Shown one piece after another: positions 56,150 to 64,000 of a stretch of 64,000 bases of DNA. The DNA is from Pseudomonas lurida. GTDB taxonomy: Bacteria > Pseudomonadota > Gammaproteobacteria > Pseudomonadales > Pseudomonadaceae. Location: the NCBI RefSeq assembly GCF_013522705.1, contig NZ_JAAMRE010000032.1, positions 22,000 through 85,999 of the forward strand, in the 5' to 3' direction. Positions within the stretch are counted from its first letter, which is position 1. The number at the start of each line of letters is the position of its first letter. The position numbers and the translations under genes are program-made. Below the pieces are notes generated by a model, which was given only the letters and a program-made list of their open reading frames with translations, did no database searches and was not told the DNA's origin.

Positions 56150-57880
56150 TCAGGGCACCTGCGGATACAAGGTCAGTTCCAGATAGCCCTTGTTATAGCG
56201 CTTACCCCCAGGCGGCAGCTGGCCCGCCTCGGCCATTTCGCTGGTGCTGCCGACCCGCAGCAGTACGCCGACCGGGCCGTGGCGGCGCGCCTGTGTGAGC
56301 CAGTCCTGAACCTGCGCCAGGTTCACTTTTCGTTGCGTTGCATCGGGGTATTGCAGGCCATAGCGCAGTTCACCCTCGGTGTTGTACAGCGTCACTTGCG
56401 TGCGTTGCAGGCGCCAGGCCAGGGCGCTGGCGCTCTCCAGTTGGTTGCTCAGCAGGGCGTTGGTTTGCTGCAGTTCGTCCAGGTGTTCCAGCACGAACTG
56501 ATCGGGCATTTCGTTATCGGTGATCAGCGCCGGCATACCGGCCGGCAGCAGCACCACCAGCAGGCCGATGCCCAGGGTCGGCATGGCCCACAGGGAGAGC
56601 GGGCGGAAGGCCTGCAGCAGGTTGGTCAGAATCCACCCCAGCAGCACGATGAAGGTCAGCGACAGGCTGAACATCTCGGCATGACTGTTGCCATAAAGCG
56701 GTCGCGCAATTTGCAGGTAGATCAGACCGATCATTGCGGCCATGCCGATGACGAAGTTGAGCAGGCCGTTGAGGCCGATCGCGCGGCCTTTGCCTTGGTT
56801 CACCAGATCGACCAGCGTGTGGCCCATGAGCAAAGCCAGGGGCAACAGGCAGGGCATGATATAGGTCGGCAGCTTGCCGTTGCTCAGGCTGAATAAGCCC
56901 AGCGGCAACAGCAGCCATAGAGCCAGGAAGCGCACCGGTGCCTGGGTTCTTGCCTGCCAGGCCTTACGCAGGGTATTGGGCAGCAGCCCGGCCCAAGGCA
57001 GGCACGCTACCACCATGATGGGCAGGAAGAACCACCACGGGCGTACGTGCTGCGCGTCGTCGGCGCTGAACCGGCGGATATGCTCGTTCCAGAAAAAGAA
57101 GCGCCAGAAGTCCGGTTCCTGCCGATGAATCGCCCACACCCACGGCAAGCACACCAGCACGGCCACCAGCACCGCCAGCGGCCCATAGCGCAGCAATTCC
57201 CCCAGCCGCCGTTGCCAGAGCATGTAGGGGACGGCGATCAGTACCGGCAACGCCCAGGCCAGAAACCCTTTAGTCATGAAACCCATGGCGCAGGCGAACC
57301 CCACAGTGGCCCAGGCGCTCATCCGGCGAGACAGGGTTTGACTGTCCAGCGCAAACCACAGCGCGACCAGGCTGAGGTTGACCCACAGGGTGAAGAGCGG
57401 ATCAAGATTGGCATACCCGGCCTGGCCGGCCACCAGGCCAAAGCTCAGGTAGAGCAGGGCGCAGGCGAAGCTTTTGCGAGGGTCGTTCCACAAGCGGCGG
57501 GCGATCAGGTAGCCCAGCAGCACACTTAAGCCGCTGGCGAACGCCGATGCAATGCGCACACCGAACAGGTTCTGGCCGAACAACGCCTGGCCCAGGGCGA
57601 TCAGCCAATAGCCGCCGGCAGGTTTTTCGAAATAGCGGATGCCCATGAAATGCGGTGCGATCCAGTTGCTGCTGAGCAGCATTTCCTGGCTGACTTGGGC
57701 GTAACGTGTTTCATCCGGCGTCCATAGACCGTGCAGGCCCAGGGGTAATAAATAAAAAGCGGCGAACGCGGCTAATAGCACATGCAGGGGGTTTATGCGG
57801 GTCATGACAAAGTCGGTTTTAAGTAATGAAGTAACAGCGGCGGAATTCACGGGGCTCACTAAGCAGCGGGAAATAGTCAT
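56150..57880 (-). CDS. arnT: Lipid A 4-amino-4-deoxy-L-arabinose transferase
   Basis: A 576-residue GT-C family inner-membrane enzyme with about 12-13 helices. It moves aminoarabinose from undecaprenyl phosphate to lipid A phosphates in the periplasm, lowering affinity for polymyxin and cationic peptides. The catalytic early loop LWTPDETRYAQVSQEML, with the Asp/Glu pair, and FEKPAGGYW are intact. AAGGA four bases before the ATG at 57880 supports a 25-residue N-terminal extension over the usual start (ATG 57805). The other arn genes are not here, so this is a stand-alone copy. Confidence 0.92.
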   Translation of the reverse strand: MTISRCLVSPVNSAAVTSLLKTDFVMTRINPLHVLLAAFAAFYLLPLGLHGLWTPDETRYAQVSQEMLLSSNWIAPHFMGIRYFEKPAGGYWLIALGQALFGQNLFGVRIASAFASGLSVLLGYLIARRLWNDPRKSFACALLYLSFGLVAGQAGYANLDPLFTLWVNLSLVALWFALDSQTLSRRMSAWATVGFACAMGFMTKGFLAWALPVLIAVPYMLWQRRLGELLRYGPLAVLVAVLVCLPWVWAIHRQEPDFWRFFFWNEHIRRFSADDAQHVRPWWFFLPIMVVACLPWAGLLPNTLRKAWQARTQAPVRFLALWLLLPLGLFSLSNGKLPTYIMPCLLPLALLMGHTLVDLVNQGKGRAIGLNGLLNFVIGMAAMIGLIYLQIARPLYGNSHAEMFSLSLTFIVLLGWILTNLLQAFRPLSLWAMPTLGIGLLVVLLPAGMPALITDNEMPDQFVLEHLDELQQTNALLSNQLESASALAWRLQRTQVTLYNTEGELRYGLQYPDATQRKVNLAQVQDWLTQARRHGPVGVLLRVGSTSEMAEAGQLPPGGKRYNKGYLELTLYPQVP

Positions 57881-57922
57881 GACGTCCTTAAATTAAAGGC
57901 GTAATTGAACATGCCAGAACTG

Positions 57923-57943
57923 GGCTGTCTTTTTGCTGAACAT
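57923..57943 (-). promoter_or_regulatory. 21-bp element upstream of arnT (copy 1)
   Basis: The plus strand reads GGCTGTCTTTTTGCTGAACA plus T. A copy with one difference lies at 58728-58748 upstream of the ais-like gene, in the same orientation relative to the gene it precedes. It ends 43 bp before the arnT start. Both copies are followed about 15 bp further by GTTGCC. Likely a shared regulator site or duplicated promoter. Confidence 0.55.
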
Positions 57944-57970
57944 AAACTGCAGTAATGAGTTGCCTGCCAC

Positions 57971-58642
57971 TTAAAGTTGCTTGAGTGCCATCGGCCAGTC
58001 GGGGTTATTCACGATGCCCAGAGGCTTGAATTGACCATTGGGCAAAACTTGCACGAACAGCGCGCTGCCATATTCAGGGAACTTGGCATGGGGGTAGCCC
58101 AGGCGGGCTTCGAAGTCGGCGATGCAGCCGCTGTGAGTGACGAATACCAGGTTGCGTCCGGACTGTTTGTGGCTGAGCAATTCCTCACCCATCGCCGTGC
58201 CGCAGACGGCTTGCTGGCTGGCGGTGACCTCGGTCTGGCCGAACATGAAACGGGACGTCTGGGCCGTGCGAATGGCCGGGCTGGCGAGCACGTCGCTGCC
58301 TTCCATGCCCAATGATTTAAAGGCTTTGCCGAGCTGTTCGGCGCGTTGGCTGCCTGCGATCGTCAGGCCTTCGACAGGGCCCAGGCATGGGTTGCTCGAG
58401 CGGTCGCAGCGCTCTTCGTGGCGCACCAGCACAATCAGGTCGCCGTCGCGCCAGAGCGGCAATACCGATGAACTCAGCAAGCGATTACCGACGCCCAGGT
58501 CCCGTGGCGACAATGGCCAGAACATGAAGGCGGCCACAAGTAAGGCAACGACGACGATGCCCAGCCAGAGGGCTGACAAACGCTTGATGAAGTGTCTGCG
58601 CGTGCGCGGTTCGGTCAGGATAAGGTCAACCACTTCATTCAC
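57971..58642 (-). CDS. Ais/PmrG-like histidine phosphatase
   Basis: 223 residues. An N-terminal membrane anchor (LSALWLGIVVVALLVAAFMF) is followed by a histidine-phosphatase domain with the catalytic VLVRHEERCDR motif and the second His in NLVFVTHSG. The pattern, including C...C after RHE, resembles Ais (PmrG), which removes heptose(II) phosphate from LPS core and is PmrA-controlled in enterobacteria. It sits 90 bp upstream of arnT on the same strand, supporting a joint envelope-modification role. Confidence 0.8.
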   Translation of the reverse strand: MNEVVDLILTEPRTRRHFIKRLSALWLGIVVVALLVAAFMFWPLSPRDLGVGNRLLSSSVLPLWRDGDLIVLVRHEERCDRSSNPCLGPVEGLTIAGSQRAEQLGKAFKSLGMEGSDVLASPAIRTAQTSRFMFGQTEVTASQQAVCGTAMGEELLSHKQSGRNLVFVTHSGCIADFEARLGYPHAKFPEYGSALFVQVLPNGQFKPLGIVNNPDWPMALKQL

Positions 58643-58727
58643 CTTGGGCGCTGTCGGCAGCGTTTTATTTGATCAGGCGCTACGGGTCGGCGAATGCCTG
58701 CCGGGGAGCCAGAAGCTGTCACAGGGC

Positions 58728-58748
58728 GGCTGTCTTTTCGCTGAACAT
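58728..58748 (-). promoter_or_regulatory. 21-bp element upstream of the ais-like gene (copy 2)
   Basis: 20 of 21 bases match copy 1 before arnT (C for T at one position). It lies 86-106 bp upstream of the ais-like start. A GTTGCC-AGACGT-GGCAAC hairpin follows at 58762-58779. The remaining 58643-58921 interval shows no gene. Confidence 0.55.
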
Positions 58749-58921
58749 GCGGCGGTTAAAAGTTGCCAGACGTGGCAACTAATAAGTGGCCGACGGGTGA
58801 CGCTTGGCCGGCACTTTAAAGAGCCGTGAGTGGGCGAGCGGTGAAATCCATGTGAAAAATTTGCGTGGTCTCGACCTGCAGCCGTTATTCTCGATTGCCC
58901 AGCCATTACACGAGCGTTTCC

Positions 58922-59590
<669 letters not shown>

Positions 59591-59591
59591 C

Positions 59592-62054
59592 ATGTCGGTC
59601 TTCTATTGGACGTTGCGCGCGTTGCTCAGCCATTGGCGGCGTCACCCGGTGCAATTTTTCAGCGTGCTGACCGGTCTATGGCTGGCCACTGCGCTGCTGA
59701 CCGGTGTGCAGGCCCTTAACAGCCAGGCGCGCGACAGCTACGCCCGCGCCAGCCAGTTGATCGGAGGCGAACCCCAGGCCAGCCTCTCAACGCCCGATGG
59801 GGCCAGTTTTGCGCAGACGCTGTTCGCCCAATTGCGCCGTGCCGGGTGGCCGGTGTCGCCGGTGGTGCAGGGGCGTGTTCAGCTTCAGGGGCATGAGGGC
59901 CAGCGCTTGCAGTTGATGGGCATCGAGCCGTTGTCGTTGCCGGGCAGTGGCGCGGTGGCGGGGCAGCGGATGAGCCAGGCGCAGATCCTCGCGTTCTTTG
60001 CGCCGCCGGGGCTTACCTTTATCGCGCCGCAGACGCTGCGGGCCCTGGGGCTGCATGAGGGCGAGCAACCGTTGACGGTGACGGGGCAGCGCCTGCCGCC
60101 GTTGCAGGCCCAGGCGGACATGGCACCCGGGCTGTTACTCACCGACATCGGCTTCGCGCAAACGCTATTGGCGATGCCCGAACGGTTGTCGCGCCTGCTG
60201 GTGGACAAGGCCTTTGCTGCAAGCCACCCGACACCGCCCGCCGAGCTGCAACTCAAGCAAGGCGAGGACAACAACCTTGCGCGGCTGACTGAAAGTTTCC
60301 ACCTGAACCTCGACGCGCTGGGTTTTTTATCCTTCGTGGTGGGGCTGTTTATCGTGCACGCCGCCATCGGCCTGGCTCTGGAACAGCGGCGCGGTCTGCT
60401 GCGTACGTTGCGCGCGTGTGGGGTCAGCGCGCGCTGCCTGATCCTTGGGCTGGGCGTGGAGTTGGGGGTGTTGTCGTTGCTGGGCGGCGTGCTCGGCGTG
60501 GCCAGCGGTTACTTGCTGGCCAGCCTGTTGCTGCCGGACGTGGCCGCGAGCCTGCGCGGTCTGTATGGCGCCGAGGTGCCGGGGCAACTGAGCCTGAGCC
60601 CAGGCTGGTGGCTGGCCGGCTTGGGCTTGAGCCTGTTCGGTGCCTTGCTCGCCGGCGCCAACAGTCTGTGGCGCGCGGCGCGCCTGCCGTTGCTGGCGCT
60701 GGCCAATGCCCAGGCCTGGCACGAGGCGCATGGGCGCTGGCTGCGGCGTCAAGGCTATGTGGCCGCCGCCGCGCTGCTGGTGGCGCTGTTGGCGCTGTGG
60801 CGGGGTGATAGCCTGGCCGCCGGGTTCGTACTGATGGCCGCGTTGCTGCTGGGCGCAGCCCTGGGCTTGCCGGTGCTGCTCAACGGCTTGCTCAAGGCGG
60901 TGCTGGGCCGCAGTCGCTCGGTCCTTGGCCAATGGTTTCTTGCCGATTGTCGCCAGCAATTGCCGGCCCTGAGCCTGGCGCTGATGGCGCTGCTGCTGGC
61001 GCTGGCCGCCAATATCGGTGCCGGTTCCATGACCTCGGGTTTTCGCCTCACATTCAACCATTGGCTGGAACAACGCCTGACTGCCGAGCTGTACCTCAAC
61101 CCCCAGACCCCGGCCCAGGCCGAGCAACTGGGCACCTGGCTGGCGCAGCAACCGCTGGTGCGCGCGGTGTTGCCCACCTGGCAGGTGGCGGTGCAGCTTG
61201 AGGGTTGGCCGGCAGACCTGGCGGGTGTGGTCGACGACGCGACCTATCGTCAGCACTGGCCGTTGCTGGAAGCGGCCCCTGCGCCGTGGGATCAATTGCG
61301 CGACAGTGACAGCGTAATGCTCAGCGAACAGTTGGCGCGGCGCCTGGCCCTGAGCGTGGGCGACACGCTGGACCTGCCGACACCGCAAGGGCGCTGGGCG
61401 CTCAAGGTGGTGGGCATCTACGCCGACTACGGCAACCCCAAAGGCCATCTGTTGATCAATGCCACGCATTTGCTGAACCACTGGCCGGGCCTGTCTCCGT
61501 CGCGGTTCAACCTGCGGGTCGCACCGTCCGATGTGCCGCCGCTGATCCGTGATGTGCAGCGTGTGTTTGCCCTGGAGGACAGCCGCATCATCGATCAGCA
61601 GCAACTCAAGGGCTGGTCGAGCCAGGTATTCGAACGCACCTTCGCCGCCACGGCCGCGCTCAACAGCCTCACCCTTGGCGTGGCCGGCGTGGCACTGTTC
61701 ATCAGCCTGCTGACCCAAAGCCAAAGCCGCCTCGGCCAACTTGCACCGCTGTGGGCGCTGGGCGTGACGCGGCGACAATTGATGCTGCTCAACCTCGGCC
61801 AGACCTGGCTGCTAGCGGTGCTCACCTTGTGCCTGGCGCTGCCGTTGGGGCTGCTGCTGGCGTGGTGTCTGGACGCGGTGATAAATGTGCAGGCCTTCGG
61901 CTGGCGCCTGCCGTTGCAGGTATTCCCCTGGCAACTGGCGCAGTTGCTGGGCCTGGCAATGCTGGCCACGCTGCTGGCCTCGGCCTGGCCGCTGTGGCAG
62001 TTGTATCGCAGCCGCCCGACGGACTTGTTGAGGACATTCGCCCATGAAGGTTAA
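59592..62054 (+). CDS. Large FtsX-type ABC permease
   Basis: An 820-residue permease with two FtsX-type membrane modules and about ten helices in total: N-terminal helix (FFSVLTGLWLATALLTGVQA), a first cluster at 245-400, a second at 415-490 and the last three at 690-810. Large extracytoplasmic domains lie between. Such double permeases move substrates out of the membrane rather than import them. It overlaps the next gene by 11 bp, tying the ATPase, permease and AttH-like lipoprotein into one operon. Confidence 0.9.
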   Translation: MSVFYWTLRALLSHWRRHPVQFFSVLTGLWLATALLTGVQALNSQARDSYARASQLIGGEPQASLSTPDGASFAQTLFAQLRRAGWPVSPVVQGRVQLQGHEGQRLQLMGIEPLSLPGSGAVAGQRMSQAQILAFFAPPGLTFIAPQTLRALGLHEGEQPLTVTGQRLPPLQAQADMAPGLLLTDIGFAQTLLAMPERLSRLLVDKAFAASHPTPPAELQLKQGEDNNLARLTESFHLNLDALGFLSFVVGLFIVHAAIGLALEQRRGLLRTLRACGVSARCLILGLGVELGVLSLLGGVLGVASGYLLASLLLPDVAASLRGLYGAEVPGQLSLSPGWWLAGLGLSLFGALLAGANSLWRAARLPLLALANAQAWHEAHGRWLRRQGYVAAAALLVALLALWRGDSLAAGFVLMAALLLGAALGLPVLLNGLLKAVLGRSRSVLGQWFLADCRQQLPALSLALMALLLALAANIGAGSMTSGFRLTFNHWLEQRLTAELYLNPQTPAQAEQLGTWLAQQPLVRAVLPTWQVAVQLEGWPADLAGVVDDATYRQHWPLLEAAPAPWDQLRDSDSVMLSEQLARRLALSVGDTLDLPTPQGRWALKVVGIYADYGNPKGHLLINATHLLNHWPGLSPSRFNLRVAPSDVPPLIRDVQRVFALEDSRIIDQQQLKGWSSQVFERTFAATAALNSLTLGVAGVALFISLLTQSQSRLGQLAPLWALGVTRRQLMLLNLGQTWLLAVLTLCLALPLGLLLAWCLDAVINVQAFGWRLPLQVFPWQLAQLLGLAMLATLLASAWPLWQLYRSRPTDLLRTFAHEG

Positions 62055-63108
62055 GTCGCTGTGCTGGGCGGTGCTGCTCGTGCTGGCGGCCTGCGACAAA
62101 GCCCCCGCGCCCGAGGAAAGCTTCGCCGGCCTTGGCAGCGACGCGGCGGACTTTGCCCAGGTAGTGCCAGGCAAGGTCTTCAGCTTTCCCGAGGACCATG
62201 GTCCCCACGCGGGCTTTCGCATCGAATGGTGGTACGTCACCGCCAACCTCAAGGATGCCCAAGGCAACGTGTTCGGCGTGCAGTGGACGTTGTTTCGCAA
62301 CGCCCTCAAGGCCGGACCGCCGCAACCGGGCTGGCACGACTCCACCCTGTGGCTCGGGCATGCCGCCGTCACCTCCGGCACCCGCCACTACGCCGCCGAA
62401 CGCTTCGCCCGTGGCGGCGTAGGCCAGGCCGGGGCGCAAGCGGCGCCGTTCAACGCCTGGATCGATGACTGGCATTTCACCAGCCGTCCCGGCGCCACCA
62501 GCACATTGGCCGACATGCAACTCAAGGCCAACGGTGCGCAATTTGCCTACGACCTGCGTTTAACCTCCAGTCGCCCACTGGTGCTGCAGGGCGACAACGG
62601 CTACAGCCGCAAATCCGACCAGGGCCAGGCGTCGTATTACTACAGCCAGCCGTTCTTGCGCGCCGAGGGCAGCGTCAGCATCGATGGCAAGACCTATCAG
62701 GTCAGCGGCCCCGCGTGGCTCGACCGCGAATGGAGCAGCCAACCACTGAGCGCCAGCCAGAAAGGCTGGGACTGGTTCTCCCTGCACCTGGATCGCGGCG
62801 CACACCTGATGCTGTTCCGGGTGCGGCAAACCGACGGCGCGCCGTACCTGACCGGCACCTGGATCGACCGCGAAGGCCGCACCCAGACCCTGCACAACGC
62901 CGATATCCAACTGACGCCGTTGGGCACCACCGCGATTGACGGGCGCCAGATACCGACGCGCTGGTCGCTGAAGATCCCCAGCAAACAGCTGGACATCACC
63001 ACCGAAGCGCTCAACCCCAACGCCTGGATGAACCTGAGTATTCCGTACTGGGAAGGCCCGGTGCGCTTTGACGGTGGGGTGGGTTACCTGGAAATGACCG
63101 GTTATTAG
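62044..63108 (+). CDS. AttH/CrtC-like lipoprotein
   Basis: 354 residues with a lipobox (WAVLLVLAACD, Cys17). The two-lobed lipocalin-like fold of the AttH/carotenoid 1,2-hydratase family is shown by FPEDHGPHAGFRIEWWYVTA, then GPAWLDREWSSQPLSASQKG, WDWFSLHLDRGAHLMLFRVR and YWEGPVRFDG. These proteins occur with FtsX-type ABC exporters in many proteobacteria; the transported or bound lipid-like ligand is not known. Full length. Confidence 0.88.
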   Translation: MKVKSLCWAVLLVLAACDKAPAPEESFAGLGSDAADFAQVVPGKVFSFPEDHGPHAGFRIEWWYVTANLKDAQGNVFGVQWTLFRNALKAGPPQPGWHDSTLWLGHAAVTSGTRHYAAERFARGGVGQAGAQAAPFNAWIDDWHFTSRPGATSTLADMQLKANGAQFAYDLRLTSSRPLVLQGDNGYSRKSDQGQASYYYSQPFLRAEGSVSIDGKTYQVSGPAWLDREWSSQPLSASQKGWDWFSLHLDRGAHLMLFRVRQTDGAPYLTGTWIDREGRTQTLHNADIQLTPLGTTAIDGRQIPTRWSLKIPSKQLDITTEALNPNAWMNLSIPYWEGPVRFDGGVGYLEMTGY

Positions 63109-63245
63109 GGGTGTTTCTGTAGGCGCTGTTTCTTCACGAAGTAGGCAACTTCCCAAATGTTAATGACCCCACTTGCGCTTGTGTCCGGGCCCCAGGCGCT
63201 TGCTTATATTTCCACGCCATCTTCTTTGCATCCCGGATGTAGGGC

Positions 63246-64000
63246 ATGGCGCAGAGCTATATCAACGACCGCACCACGGACTACCACAGCTTGAAATCGC
63301 GCCTGATGGGCAGCGCCCCGAGCCGACAACGCTCCGAGCATTTTGATGTGTTGAACCGGCACCTGCGCCCCGGCCTGGTCACGCCGGGGCAACTGGTGAT
63401 TATTCCCGATTCCCACAGCGTGAGTTGTTCGGGCGAGGAAGCCTGGTTGATGCGACATGCCCAAGAGGTGCGACGCCACCTGGATATGAACTCATCCACC
63501 GGCAAGGCCTTGATCGGCAACTACGACTTGTTGCAGAGCTTCATGGCGTCCACCTCCATTGGCATCGGCAGCGCCACATCGGCCTGGGCGCGGCACCTGA
63601 ATGAGGTGGCGCAAACCTTGGAAGACATCGAACGCTTGCATCAACGCTTGAAAGACGGCGCGTTGGACCGCGATGCCTTTATCCAGCAGCGCCAGGCCCT
63701 GTTCCGCCGCCTGGACCTGCAGCTGCAAGGCGCGGCGCGGTTCGGCACGGGTTTGCAGGGCAATGAGTCGTTGAAAAAGGTGCTGGGGATATCGACCAAA
63801 AGCTATCTGCATAAGGGTGAGATCGCCGGGTATGCACAGCGGATTCGGGAGACTGCGCAGATGTCGAAGTGGTTGGGCAAGGGGACCTACCTGGGGGTGG
63901 CGCTGGATGTGGGCGTGGCGGGGTTGGAAATCAAGGAGGCGTGTGTGGCGGGGCGGGAGACGCAGTGCAGGAGGGCGAAGTATGTGGAGACGGGGAGGTT
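63246..64000 (+). CDS. Probable toxin/effector-like protein, 3' end cut by window
   Basis: From the ATG at 63246 the frame is open to the window edge (251 codons). The N-terminus has a LysM-like element (HLRPGLVTPGQLVIIPD, about residues 39-55). A long helical middle (HLNEVAQTLEDIERLHQRLK, YLHKGEIAGYAQRIRETAQM) follows, and the C-terminal visible part turns hydrophobic and Gly-rich (GKGTYLGVALDVGVAGLEIK). The last part, with EACVAGRETQCRRAKY, resembles the run-up to glycine-zipper domains of pore-forming type VI effectors. Classification is tentative because the end is missing. Confidence 0.55.
   Translation, partial: MAQSYINDRTTDYHSLKSRLMGSAPSRQRSEHFDVLNRHLRPGLVTPGQLVIIPDSHSVSCSGEEAWLMRHAQEVRRHLDMNSSTGKALIGNYDLLQSFMASTSIGIGSATSAWARHLNEVAQTLEDIERLHQRLKDGALDRDAFIQQRQALFRRLDLQLQGAARFGTGLQGNESLKKVLGISTKSYLHKGEIAGYAQRIRETAQMSKWLGKGTYLGVALDVGVAGLEIKEACVAGRETQCRRAKYVETGR

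Overview
The window looks like chromosome from a fluorescens-group Pseudomonas. That rests on the high-GC coding style, the conserved thrS-infC-rpmI-rplT-pheS-pheT-ihfA block, a DUF6124-type gene, and the mix of plant-associated functions (ribose/nucleoside use, pectin lyases, type II secretion, Hcp). The species assignment is an inference; no database was searched.

Layout. 1-3025: the end of a ribose operon (rbsR fragment, rbsK, rbsD) followed by an exported nucleoside hydrolase. Together these suggest periplasmic nucleoside cleavage feeding ribose catabolism. 3058-5100: small genes, including an I78-type inhibitor lipoprotein and a cold-shock protein. 5352-12755: the translation block, thrS with a structured leader, infC with an ATT start, rpmI, rplT, pheST, ihfA and a MerR-type regulator, ending at tRNA-Pro(GGG).

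12923 to about 20173: a small, lower-GC integrated element next to the tRNA. It has a tyrosine integrase at the end of a coupled minus-strand operon, a CI-like repressor and a decayed Cro-like gene. It also carries a RelE/StbE-Phd/StbD toxin-antitoxin pair, an unpaired HigA/NadS-like regulator, a BRCT protein and a KilA-N/BRO-like prophage protein. It has no structural or replication genes and no recognisable attR, so it reads as a prophage remnant. Copies of the word TTAGCAAA occur both at the repressor promoter and upstream of the integrase operon.

20214-27586: a GntR regulator, a polar amino acid ABC importer (binding protein, permease, ATPase), a gamma-glutamyltransferase-family hydrolase and a TonB-dependent receptor. 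27755-31178: a TetR regulator and an exported GH3 beta-glucosidase. 31685-41865: a tightly overlapping type II secretion operon (gspE-F-G-H-I-J-K-L-M-C/N-D) whose secretin is predicted to be a lipoprotein. It converges on a two-gene pectinolysis operon (PL1 pectin lyase, PL4 rhamnogalacturonan lyase), whose products are plausible substrates.

45218-49020: a DUF6124-type gene behind a strongly structured leader, then an orphan hcp divergent from a three-gene operon (hydrophobic putative effector, multi-pass membrane protein, GIY-YIG-like protein). 49029-55613: metabolic and regulatory genes (DUF1835 protein, aldo/keto reductase, GST, two LysR regulators, PNPOx-like flavoprotein, LuxR-type regulator). 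56150-58642: arnT and an Ais-like phosphatase, each preceded by the same 21-bp element, suggesting co-regulated lipid A/LPS modification. 58922-63108: an ABC exporter-like ATPase, a large FtsX-type permease and an AttH-like lipoprotein. 63246 to the end: the 5' part of a probable toxin/effector gene cut by the window.

The most noteworthy points are the thrS leader, where two hairpins present threonine anticodons in 7-nt loops, the switch-like leader before the DUF6124-type gene, the Hcp-linked effector/immunity candidate and the element shared by arnT and the ais-like gene.
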